From positions 1 to 12,430 of the forward strand of contig CAYOEZ010000142.1 of assembly GCA_964402955.1 (NCBI GenBank): a stretch of 12,430 bases of DNA. The letters run 5' to 3'. Position numbers and translations under genes: made by a program. The DNA is from CAYOEZ01 sp964402955 (GTDB taxonomy: Bacteria > Chloroflexota > DTOL01 > DAOUCN01). Of this stretch, positions 1 to 6,734 are shown piece after piece. Positions within the stretch are counted from its first letter, which is position 1. Each line of letters starts with the position of its first letter. Under the pieces are notes generated by a model, which did no database searches, had not been told where the DNA came from, and worked only from the letters and a program-made list of their open reading frames with translations.

Positions 1-64
1 CCGAAGCTCACCCCGCCCTATCGGGTGCTGTATCGGGCATTCCTGTCGTCGCAAAAGAGTGTCC

Positions 65-133
65 TGTGGAGTGCGACGAATCCTTTCGTCGCAAGAGAAG
101 GATAAGCGACGAAAGGATTCGTCGCACTCCACA
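65..133. repeat. Perfect 28-bp inverted repeat made of nested palindromes
   Basis: The arms 65-92 and 106-133 are exact reverse complements over 28 bp, separated by a 13-nt A/G-rich loop. Each arm contains its own small hairpin: GCGACGAA and TTCGTCGC around a 4-nt loop, at 73-92 and 106-125. The DNA could therefore form either one long stem or two short ones. A related partial copy (GTCGTCGCAAAAGAG) lies at 45-59. The element ends 12 bases before the GGAGG ribosome binding site of the first peptidase gene. It looks like a REP/BIME-type dispersed palindrome rather than a terminator, since no T-run follows the right arm. Its family and copy number cannot be judged from one window. Confidence 0.9.
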
Positions 134-154
134 TATAGCGGTTTGGAGGTTTGA

Positions 155-1441
155 GTGAACGACATCGTCAGGGAAACACGTCTCGACAATGGTTTGATGG
201 TCTTGACCAGGGAGATGCACGCTGCGCCGGTGGCGTCGTCGTGGCTGTGGTATCGCGTGGGCAGTCGCAACGAGCGCACCGGCATCACGGGCATCTCGCA
301 CTGGGTTGAGCACATGATGTTCAAGGGCACAGCGCGTTTGGGCAAGGGGGACATCCACCGCCTGGTGAGCCGCAACGGCGGCACGCACAACGCCATGACC
401 TATCGCGATTTCACCTGTTACTACGAGACGTTGCCCAGTGACCGCATCGACCTGGCGCTGGAGATCGAGTCCGATCGCATGGTCAATGCGCTGTTCGATG
501 CTCAGGAAGTGCAAAGCGAACGCACGGTGATTATCTCCGAGCGTGAGGGATCGGAGAATTACCCGCAATTCCACCTCTACGAGGAGCTTCTGGCGGCGGC
601 ATTCAAAGTCCATACCTATGGGCACGAGACGGTCGGCTGGAAGTGTGACTTGCAGACAATCACGCGCGACGATCTGTACAACCACTATCGCACATTCTAC
701 GTTCCCAATAATGCGGCGCTGATTCTTGTCGGCGATTTCCAGACAGGGCACATGCTCGACAAGGTCAACAAGCTGTTTGGCAGCATTGCGGCGGGGCCGG
801 CCGTGCCTGCGGTCACGGTGGCTGAGCCGCCACAGCAAGGTGAGCGGCGGTTGGTGGTGCGCCGGCCGGGCGGTGGGTCGTATTTCTCGGTTGCTTTCCA
901 TGCTCCGGCCGCGTCGCACGCTGACTTCTGGCCAATGTTCGTTCTGGCCGGTGTGCTCTCGGGCGTGGGATTGCTCAATTTCACCAGCCCGGGCGCGAGC
1001 GGCAAGAGCGCTCGCCTCTATCCGGCGCTGGTCGAGAAGCGGCTGGCGGTCGAGGCCGGCGTCTCCTTTGGTCTGAGCGCAGACCCTGATCTATTCTCGG
1101 TGACCGCCACAGCCTGGCAGGGCGTTTCGCTCAAGCGTATCGAGGCAGCCGTGTTTACCGAGTTGGCCAAACTGGCTCAAGAGCCGCCCACAGCCGAGGA
1201 ATTGGCCACCGTCAAGAAGCAGGTGCGCACACAGGTGGTCTATTCCGACGATGGGGTGGCGAACCTGGGATTCACCCTGGGCGAGTTTGAGATCGCATCG
1301 TCATATAAAGACTACCTTTCGATTATGGACAAGGTGAGTCACGTGAGCGCCGAGGATGTGCAGCGTGTGGCAGCGACGTATCTGACCGAGCTGAACCGTA
1401 CCGTTGGCTGGTTCATTCCCACCAATGGCCAGGGAGGATAG
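155..1441 (+). CDS. M16 family zinc metallopeptidase, catalytic subunit
   Basis: This is a 428-residue zinc-dependent peptidase of the M16 (pitrilysin/mitochondrial processing peptidase-like) family, in the M16B size range. The inverted zinc motif HxxEH is present as HWVEH (H49, E52, H53). The third ligand is probably E129, because E122 and E129 keep the seven-residue spacing seen in pitrilysin. The N-terminal half holds the active site and the C-terminal half is the second M16 lobe. No signal peptide is visible, so a cytoplasmic location is likely. The start is a GTG at 155, with GGAGG at 145-149 and 5-nt spacing. The gene is followed after one base by a second M16 gene without the zinc motif, the usual arrangement for heterodimeric bacterial M16 enzymes. 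The natural substrate is not predictable; processing or degrading small peptides is the general family role. Confidence 0.93.
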   Translation: MNDIVRETRLDNGLMVLTREMHAAPVASSWLWYRVGSRNERTGITGISHWVEHMMFKGTARLGKGDIHRLVSRNGGTHNAMTYRDFTCYYETLPSDRIDLALEIESDRMVNALFDAQEVQSERTVIISEREGSENYPQFHLYEELLAAAFKVHTYGHETVGWKCDLQTITRDDLYNHYRTFYVPNNAALILVGDFQTGHMLDKVNKLFGSIAAGPAVPAVTVAEPPQQGERRLVVRRPGGGSYFSVAFHAPAASHADFWPMFVLAGVLSGVGLLNFTSPGASGKSARLYPALVEKRLAVEAGVSFGLSADPDLFSVTATAWQGVSLKRIEAAVFTELAKLAQEPPTAEELATVKKQVRTQVVYSDDGVANLGFTLGEFEIASSYKDYLSIMDKVSHVSAEDVQRVAATYLTELNRTVGWFIPTNGQGG

Positions 1442-1442
1442 A

Positions 1443-2726
1443 ATGAATAGCAACGGTACCAAGGCGAAAGACATCACGCGTATGGTCCTCCCCAATGGCA
1501 TTGTGCTTTTGGTGCGCGAGAATCACGCCACCCAGTCAGTGTCGCTGCGAGGCGTGATCAAGGCCGGCGCCATGTATGACAGGGACGACAAGGCCGGCGT
1601 GGCCGCCTTCACGGCCGATGCGCTGGAGCGCGGAACCAAGCATCGATCGTACCAGGCGATCAACAAGGAGCTCGACGGACTGGGCGCGACGCTGGGTATG
1701 GGCGCCAGTGATGAGTCGGCGGGCTTCTATGGCCGCTCTCTCACCGAAGACTTCGATGCGCTGCTCACCGTTGCCGGCGACATCCTGCTGCAACCAACCT
1801 TTCCTCGCCATGAAGTAGAGAAGGTGCGCGGCGAGATTCTGACCGAGCTTGAAGAGGCCAAGAGCGATACGCAGTGGGTCTCTGACCACGAGTTCCACAA
1901 GGCCATGTATCCAGCCGGACATCCCTATCACCGCCCGACCGAGGGCACGGCGGAGACTGTGGCCGGTATTGTCCGCGCCGACCTGAGCACCTTCCACAAG
2001 ACCTACTATCGCCCGGACAGCACGATTATCGCCGTTGTCGGCGACATCACGCCGCAGCAGGCGGCAGACAAGATCACGCGCGTGCTCGGCGCATGGCATG
2101 CCACCGGCCCGGCGCACCCCTATGGCATCGCTGATGTGCGTGGTACGACGACCGCGCAACACAAGACTGTGCATGTGTCAGGCAAATCCCAGGCCGACAT
2201 TGTGCTCGGTTTCCCGGGCCTGTCGCGCAGCAGCCCCGATTTCCACCCTGCCAATGTTTCTAACCTGATTCTGGGCGTGCTCGGGCTATCGGGACGGCTT
2301 GGCGACAGTGTGCGCGACAAGCAGGGGCTGGCCTATTACGTCTACAGCAGCGTGCGCGCCGGCATGGGCGCTGGACCCTGGCTGGTGCGAGCCGGCGTCA
2401 ATCCCGCTAATATCGACAAGGCGATTGCTGGTATCATGGACGAACTGAAACGTATGCTACAGGAGCCGGTTAGCGGCGGCGAACTTACGGAAGCGCAGGA
2501 TTTCCTGACCGGTTCGCTGGCCCTGCGTCTTGAGACAAACGATGGTGTTGCGTCCATGCTGATTAGCATGGAGACGTTCGATCTGGGGCTTGACTACCTG
2601 GAACGCTACAACGGTATCATTCGGGGGCTGACGGCGGCTGCGTTGCTCGAGGCGACGCGCAAATATATCGATCTCGATCGCACGGTTGTGGTCGTTGCCG
2701 GGCCGGTGCAGGGTGTGGAGGTGTAG
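1443..2726 (+). CDS. M16 family peptidase homologue, non-catalytic partner
   Basis: This 427-residue protein shares the two-lobed M16 fold but has no HxxEH. The corresponding stretch reads FTADA near residues 56-60, so it cannot bind zinc in the usual way. Residues R291 to Y298 (RDKQGLAY) match the R/Y region that the non-catalytic subunit of M16B pairs contributes to substrate binding, as I recall from studied heterodimers. It probably forms the closed chamber with the product of the preceding gene. An ATG at 1443 is preferred because GGGAGG at 1432-1437 lies 5 nt before it and the upstream stop is at 1439-1441. An in-frame start at 1404 would overlap the upstream gene with no comparable site. 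The one-base spacing indicates translational coupling and roughly equal output of both subunits. Confidence 0.92.
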   Translation: MNSNGTKAKDITRMVLPNGIVLLVRENHATQSVSLRGVIKAGAMYDRDDKAGVAAFTADALERGTKHRSYQAINKELDGLGATLGMGASDESAGFYGRSLTEDFDALLTVAGDILLQPTFPRHEVEKVRGEILTELEEAKSDTQWVSDHEFHKAMYPAGHPYHRPTEGTAETVAGIVRADLSTFHKTYYRPDSTIIAVVGDITPQQAADKITRVLGAWHATGPAHPYGIADVRGTTTAQHKTVHVSGKSQADIVLGFPGLSRSSPDFHPANVSNLILGVLGLSGRLGDSVRDKQGLAYYVYSSVRAGMGAGPWLVRAGVNPANIDKAIAGIMDELKRMLQEPVSGGELTEAQDFLTGSLALRLETNDGVASMLISMETFDLGLDYLERYNGIIRGLTAAALLEATRKYIDLDRTVVVVAGPVQGVEV

Positions 2727-2729
2727 TCT

Positions 2730-3560
2730 GTGACAAGTCTGCGTTTTGGCCCGGCGGGCGTCCCGCACAGCGCCAGGAAGCCATCAACCATCGATGGCAT
2801 CCGGCGCTGCCGTGAGCTTGGCCTGAGCTGCATGGAAATGGAGTTTGTGCAGCGAGTGAGTATGGGCGAGGAGACGGCAAAAGAAGTGGCTGTCGTGGCT
2901 GCTGTCGAAGATGTGATTCTGAGTTCGCATGCCCCCTACTACGTCAATCTCAACTCGACGGACGAGCAGATAGTGATCAACAGCGCCAAGCGCATCATGC
3001 TGGCAGGGCGCATTACGGGCCTCTGCGGCGGCTCCGGGACGGTGTTTCACGCGGCATTCTACCAGACGGAAACGGCAGACGTCGTCTATGCCAAAGTGAA
3101 GGCGCACTTGCAGACGATGAGCGCAGGCTTGCGTGAGCAGGGCTTGACGGTCACGCTGCGGCCGGAGACGACGGGCAAGGGAAGCCAGTTCGGCACGGTT
3201 GATGAGTTGTTGCGCCTGAGCATCGAGGTGCCCGGCGTACTGCCCTGCATCGACTTCAGCCACCTGCACGCCCGATCTGGCGGCGCGTTCAATTCCTACG
3301 ACGAATTCATCGGCATCTTGCAGCAGATCGAGCGCGCCCTGGGTCGCCCCGGACTGGAGAGCATGCATATTCATGTCTCGGGCATCGAATATACCGCCAA
3401 GGGCGAGCGGAAGCACCTTAACTTGCCGGAATCCGATCTCAAGTATGCCGATCTGATGCGCGCTCTGAAGGACATGAAGGCCGCCGGCACGATTGTCTGC
3501 GAAAGCCCCAACCTGGAGGAGGATGCTCTGCTTCTGCAGGAAACGTATGCGCGGCTCTAG
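2730..3560 (+). CDS. nfo: Endonuclease IV-like TIM-barrel protein (AP endonuclease family 2)
   Basis: This 276-residue protein matches the short, archaeal-type form of deoxyribonuclease IV, which cuts the DNA backbone at abasic sites in base-excision repair. Metal-site candidates appear in the expected order: H67 (SSHAPY), H107 (VFHAAFY), E146 (RPETTGKG), D175 and H178 (CIDFSHLHAR), H213 or H215 (MHIHVSG), E226 and H229 (GERKH), and E259 (CESPNLE). In E. coli Nfo the GERKH site reads DRH. The ERKH form seems usual in the short subfamily, whose enzymatic role is less well tested. The start is a GTG at 2730, with GGAGG at 2717-2721 and 8-nt spacing. It lies 3 bases after the M16 pair and overlaps the next gene by 14 bases, so it sits inside the operon. 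A sugar-isomerase-like role for this barrel cannot be excluded. Confidence 0.83.
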   Translation: MTSLRFGPAGVPHSARKPSTIDGIRRCRELGLSCMEMEFVQRVSMGEETAKEVAVVAAVEDVILSSHAPYYVNLNSTDEQIVINSAKRIMLAGRITGLCGGSGTVFHAAFYQTETADVVYAKVKAHLQTMSAGLREQGLTVTLRPETTGKGSQFGTVDELLRLSIEVPGVLPCIDFSHLHARSGGAFNSYDEFIGILQQIERALGRPGLESMHIHVSGIEYTAKGERKHLNLPESDLKYADLMRALKDMKAAGTIVCESPNLEEDALLLQETYARL

Positions 3561-4146
3561 AGTCATCCTGATCTTGATCTTTCTGCTCGGTCTCTGGCTG
3601 CGCTGGCAGTTGAACGGGACGTGGCGGCTCGGCCCCGACGAGGCGCTCTACAGCACATGGGCGCGTAACATAGCCTCCGGCGCCGATCCCTGGCTGGCGC
3701 ACACACCCGGCGTCGACAAGCCTCCCATGCTCATGTACGCCATTGCCCTGGCGATGAATGTCTATGGCTACGTGGAGTTTGCCTCGCGCTTTCCTTCGAT
3801 CCTTGCCAGCGCTGTCTCCATTCTCTTGACCTACCTGCTGGCGCTACGCCTGTACAAACGGGTCGAGACGGCGCTGCTGGCAGCGCTGCTGACGGCCCTG
3901 TCGCCGTTTGCCATCCTCTATGCGCCGACAGCCTATGCCGACCCACTCATGGTCATGTGGTTGCTGCTGGCGGCGGCGCTGGCTGCACATGATCATTGGG
4001 CGTGGGCAGGCGCAGCGGCGGCGTTGGCCGTCCTGACCAAGCAGGAAGCGCCGTTGTTGTTGCCGATCGTGGTCATGCTGGGGGCGCTGTCCACGGAGCT
4101 GTTCACGGAGCTGTCCACGGATGCAGGCACGGATGCCCGATGGAGC
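3547..4146 (+). CDS. GT39-like membrane glycosyltransferase, N-terminal part (cut by assembly gap)
   Basis: These 200 residues form the start of an integral-membrane glycosyltransferase of the GT39/ArnT-like GT-C superfamily, which moves a sugar from a polyprenyl-phosphate donor on the outer side of the membrane. A first membrane helix spans about residues 6-18. The first outer loop has the catalytic-type acidic pair D31-E32 (GPDEALYS) and the motif DKPP at 57-60, both typical of this family. Several further hydrophobic helices follow. The start is an ATG at 3547 with AGGA at 3538-3541, overlapping the upstream gene by 14 bases in another frame. The last 20 residues consist of a degenerate four-residue repeat (LSTE, LFTE, LSTD, AGTD) that runs into the N block. 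The rest of the gene lies beyond the gap in a different nominal frame. The acceptor and sugar are unknown. Confidence 0.88.
4087..4146. repeat. Degenerate 12-bp tandem repeat abutting the gap
   Basis: Four clear 12-bp units, starting at 4087, 4099, 4111 and 4123, follow the pattern CTGTCCACGGAG or GCAGGCACGGAT. A fifth, weaker unit runs into the N block at 4147. The unit length is a multiple of three, so the array encodes a four-residue peptide repeat and preserves the reading frame. Its position directly beside the gap suggests that the unresolved stretch may be more of the same repeat. Confidence 0.85.
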
Positions 4147-4246
4147 NNNNNNNNNNNNNNNNNNNNNNNNNNNNNNNNNNNNNNNNNNNNNNNNNNNNNN
4201 NNNNNNNNNNNNNNNNNNNNNNNNNNNNNNNNNNNNNNNNNNNNNN
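4147..4246. other. Assembly gap of exactly 100 N
   Basis: One hundred consecutive N. This length is the usual placeholder for a gap of unknown size, so distances and reading frame across it mean nothing. The codons of the glycosyltransferase are in frame 3547 before the gap and frame 4248 after it, which is expected if the placeholder length is arbitrary. Missing bases may encode membrane helices of that enzyme. Confidence 0.99.
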
Positions 4247-4247
4247 T

Positions 4248-5399
4248 AGACGCCTGATTAGCCTGGCAGTCGTATTCGTCGTGGTGGCCGGCGGCATCGA
4301 GTGGCTGTGGGAAGCGCAGCGGCCGGGGCAGGCTAGCCCGTTCGGTCTGGGGCTGGCGCATTATGGGGGCATCGGGCTTGTGGCGGTGGGCGATGTTTGG
4401 CCGCGGCTGGCGGGATGGTGGGGTGAGGCGTTGCGCTGGGTGTTTGCCTCGCCGCTGATGAACGGGGCGATGGTCGTGGCGGTGGCAGCGTTGGCGTTGC
4501 GCGCAGTACGCATAACAGGGAAACGGGGCGCCGGGCATGATGAAGAGAAGCGAAATAGCCCCGCAATCCGATCATTTCGCGATTTCGTCAAGCGCGGGAC
4601 TGAAGGTCCGCTTCTAAGCCGTTTTCTGCAGAACTTGCGCTTAGACGCCGGGCTTCAGCCGAGCGCTCGCCGCCCGCCGCGCCCTGGCTGGAGAAAGTGG
4701 TTACGGAATCTAATAGTAAATCTTCATGATGCCCGGCCTACAGTAGGTGAGCGGGACGCGGCAAATGCCGACCTGGTGTTGTTGCTGGCGATCGTGTATG
4801 CTGTGCTGGCACGTACAGTCTTCAGTTTTCAGATGTGGAATCGCTATCTTCTGCTGGCGGTTCCGCTGTTGTGTCTGGCGCTGGCGCGGGGCGCTGACCT
4901 GGCGTGGCAAGGCGTCGTGCGCCTGCTGGCGGCGCGGCGTGTCGCAATTCCTCGCCTCGTGCAGCCGCTACTCCCGCTGCTGCTCGCCGGCGCGCTTCTG
5001 GCGGCGCCAGTGGGCGAGGCGCTGGCCGGGCGCATTCCGGTTGGCTCCGATCACGGTTTGTACTGGGGGATTGACGAGACTGCGCAGTATGTGCGGGAGA
5101 ATGTGCCGCCGGGGTCGGTCATCTACCACCATTCGCTGGGGTGGCAGCTCGGCTACTATCTCTACGGCGTGCACATGGATTTCTGGTGGTATCCGTCGCT
5201 GGACTGGCTGGCGCAAACCGCAGCAAGCCGCGCCGAGCAGAGCCAGTACGTCATTGTCCCTTCTTGGGAGGCAGCGCAGCCAATGGCGGCTGCTCTCGCT
5301 GCGCATGGTCTCACGTTGCTACCCGTGCACAGCGCCCACCGCCCCGATGGCAGCGTCTCGTTCGAGACATATCGTATAGCGCCCGAATCCGGTTGGTAG
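4248..5399 (+). CDS. GT39-like membrane glycosyltransferase, C-terminal part with in-frame insertion
   Basis: These 383 residues after the gap complete the glycosyltransferase begun at 3547. Hydrophobic helices lie at about residues 3-15 and 70-87, then at 173-192, 198-213 and 238-256. The motif FQMWNRYLLLAVP at 194-206 resembles the DRYLLP segment of GT39 proteins. The last 120 residues form a soluble domain with GSVIYHHSLGWQLGYYL at 289-305, also usual in these enzymes. Between about residues 88 and 172 there is a charged, helix-free stretch of roughly 70-80 residues that interrupts what should be adjacent membrane segments. At the DNA level this stretch is a small repeat element with terminal inverted repeats. 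There is no stop codon, so an enlarged protein may be made. The gene ends 23 bases before the NagA-like gene. That both halves are one gene is inferred from family order. Confidence 0.85.
   Translation, partial: RRLISLAVVFVVVAGGIEWLWEAQRPGQASPFGLGLAHYGGIGLVAVGDVWPRLAGWWGEALRWVFASPLMNGAMVVAVAALALRAVRITGKRGAGHDEEKRNSPAIRSFRDFVKRGTEGPLLSRFLQNLRLDAGLQPSARRPPRPGWRKWLRNLIVNLHDARPTVGERDAANADLVLLLAIVYAVLARTVFSFQMWNRYLLLAVPLLCLALARGADLAWQGVVRLLAARRVAIPRLVQPLLPLLLAGALLAAPVGEALAGRIPVGSDHGLYWGIDETAQYVRENVPPGSVIYHHSLGWQLGYYLYGVHMDFWWYPSLDWLAQTAASRAEQSQYVIVPSWEAAQPMAAALAAHGLTLLPVHSAHRPDGSVSFETYRIAPESGW
4530..4737. mobile_element. MITE-like element inserted in frame in the glycosyltransferase gene
   Basis: The 17-bp ends at 4530-4546 (GCCGGGCATGATGAAGA) and 4721-4737 are inverted copies matching at 16 of 17 positions. 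They bound a 208-bp segment with no transposase. Inside lies a second, imperfect inverted repeat (4591-4667), together with an AT-richer patch near 4706-4725 unlike the surrounding coding DNA. The segment coincides with the hydrophilic stretch that breaks the membrane-helix pattern of the host protein. No clear target-site duplication is visible at the outer edges. It could be a non-autonomous transposable element, or a palindromic repeat of the Rickettsia palindromic element type that tolerates insertion in genes. The boundaries rest only on the inverted repeats. Confidence 0.65.
4591..4667. repeat. Imperfect internal inverted repeat within the inserted element
   Basis: The arms 4591-4618 and 4640-4667 pair at about 21 of 28 positions. 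They surround a 21-nt loop that contains the smaller palindrome TTCTGCAGAA. The arms carry the motif family GGGACTGAAGGTCC and GGGCTTCAGCC. The hairpin is centred in the 208-bp element and could fold in the mRNA of the glycosyltransferase. Confidence 0.7.
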
Positions 5400-5422
5400 T
5401 CAGGCAAGGGAGAACTGCATCG

Positions 5423-6601
5423 ATGCGTATTTGCGGACATCACTATCTCAGTGGCGACCTGTGCGACATCGACATAACTGACGGCGTTGTCACGTCGATC
5501 TCTCTTGCGATCAAGCCGGCGGCGGGAAGCAGCGACCTCTGGCTGGCGCCAGGGCTGATCGACATTCAGATCAACGGCTACCGCGGCTACAATTTCTGCG
5601 TGGCCGATGTCACGCCCGACCAGGTGACCGCGGCGGTGGCAAAGATGGCCGACGCCGGCGTCAGCGCACTCTGCGCCACCGTCACCACGCACTCGCCTGC
5701 CTCCATGATATCTAGTGTCCGGGTGATTGCCCGCGCTTGCGAGGCCAGCGTTGCGACGCGTGATCGCATTTTGGGCATCCACCTGGAAGGCCCTTTCATT
5801 TCGCCTATCGATGGTCCACGCGGGGCGCACCCGCGCGACCACGTGCGCAACCCCGATTGGGATGAGCTAGCGCGCTTGCAGCAGGCGGCGGGAGGCAGGG
5901 TGCGCATCGTGACGCTGGCGCCGGAGCTGCCGGGAGCGCTGGAGTTCATCAGCAAAGCCAGCAAGGCGGGCATGATCGTGGCCATTGGCCACCACGCCGC
6001 CAGCCGCGAGCAAATCAATGCGGCCGCCAACACCGGCGCCGTTCTCTCGACGCATCTGGGCAACGGCGCCCATGCCGAGTTGCCGCGCCACAACAACTAC
6101 ATCTGGGAGCAACTGGCCCACGATGGGTTGCTGGCAAGCATCATCGTTGACGGCCATCATTTGCCACCGGCGGTTGTCAAGAGCTTCTACCGCGCCAAGG
6201 GGCAGAGCAGATTGATTCTGGTGAGCGACGCCGTCTTTGCCGCCGGTATGCCGGTGGGTCCCTACGAGTTCATGGGTCTGGCGGTCGAGGTGAAGGACGA
6301 TGGCTCGGTGCGGTTGCGGGGGACGCCCTACCTGGCCGGGTCAACGCTCAAGCTCTGCGACGGCGTCGCCAACGTGATGGCCTTTGCCGGCGCCTCGTTT
6401 GCCGATGCGGTCACGATGGCGACCGCCAATCCGGCTCGTCTGCTCGGCGTGGACAAAGAGCGCGGCGCGCTGCGCGTGGGTATGCGCGGCGACCTGGCCG
6501 TGTTCCGCGCTGTAGGCGGGCGCTACACCCTGGCGCAGACGATCGTGGGGGGCGAAGTCGTGTATACGGCCGGGCAATACAACGCAGATGATCGCGGATA
6601 G
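5423..6601 (+). CDS. nagA: NagA-like N-acetylglucosamine-6-phosphate deacetylase (divergent subfamily)
   Basis: This 392-residue metal-dependent amidohydrolase is most like NagA, which removes acetate from N-acetylglucosamine 6-phosphate in amino-sugar recycling. The entry motif PGLIDIQINGYRG (43-55) is NagA-like (E. coli PGFIDVQLNGCGG), and the metal-ligand glutamate E122 sits in GIHLEGPF. The later ligands are H190 or H191 (AIGHHAAS) and H211 (STHLGNGAH). The catalytic aspartate is D269 in LVSDA. Unlike classical NagA, the THL(F/Y)NAM motif is replaced by THLGNGAHAELPRHNNYIW, and VDGHHLPP follows at 242-249. The start is an ATG at 5423 with AAGGGAG at 5406-5412. It lies 23 bases after the glycosyltransferase. 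No nagB, nagE or sugar kinase is nearby, so the true substrate is uncertain. The family assignment is firmer than the exact reaction. Confidence 0.85.
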   Translation: MRICGHHYLSGDLCDIDITDGVVTSISLAIKPAAGSSDLWLAPGLIDIQINGYRGYNFCVADVTPDQVTAAVAKMADAGVSALCATVTTHSPASMISSVRVIARACEASVATRDRILGIHLEGPFISPIDGPRGAHPRDHVRNPDWDELARLQQAAGGRVRIVTLAPELPGALEFISKASKAGMIVAIGHHAASREQINAAANTGAVLSTHLGNGAHAELPRHNNYIWEQLAHDGLLASIIVDGHHLPPAVVKSFYRAKGQSRLILVSDAVFAAGMPVGPYEFMGLAVEVKDDGSVRLRGTPYLAGSTLKLCDGVANVMAFAGASFADAVTMATANPARLLGVDKERGALRVGMRGDLAVFRAVGGRYTLAQTIVGGEVVYTAGQYNADDRG

Positions 6602-6626
6602 AGCGGAGGCCGAATAGGACGCGGAT

Positions 6627-6720
6627 GGACGCGGATGGACGCGGAAAAAGCCACGGATTAGCGCCGATAGAGCATTGAATCAGCGATCATCCGCGGCTCT
6701 TTCCGCGTTCATCCGCGTTC
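6627..6720. repeat. Long imperfect palindrome of the CGCGGAT-rich family, copy 1
   Basis: The arms 6627-6656 and 6691-6720 pair at 26 of 30 positions, and all four differences are transitions. The left side has an extra tandem 10-bp unit (GCGGATGGAC at 6621-6630 and 6631-6640). It fills the space between the convergent ends of the NagA-like gene (6601) and the epimerase gene (6735), where it could act as a two-way terminator. A close relative lies at 7596-7696. Confidence 0.85.
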
Positions 6721-6734
6721 TATCATACCCTCCG

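Noticed and set aside
65..133. The first palindrome as an intrinsic terminator of an upstream gene
   Set aside because: No T-run follows the right arm, and the stem is far longer than typical terminators.
8..919. Minus-strand open frame of 303 codons opposite the first M16 gene
   Set aside because: It lies opposite a peptidase gene with an intact HxxEH motif and a good start, and it shows no domain of its own.
1404..1442. Earlier in-frame start for the second M16 gene
   Set aside because: It would overlap the first gene by 38 bases without a ribosome binding site, while GGGAGG is well placed for the ATG at 1443.
2784..3566. Minus-strand open frame of 260 codons opposite the endonuclease IV-like gene
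   Set aside because: It is antisense to a gene whose metal-binding motifs are in the correct order, and its composition is that of a reverse-complement shadow.
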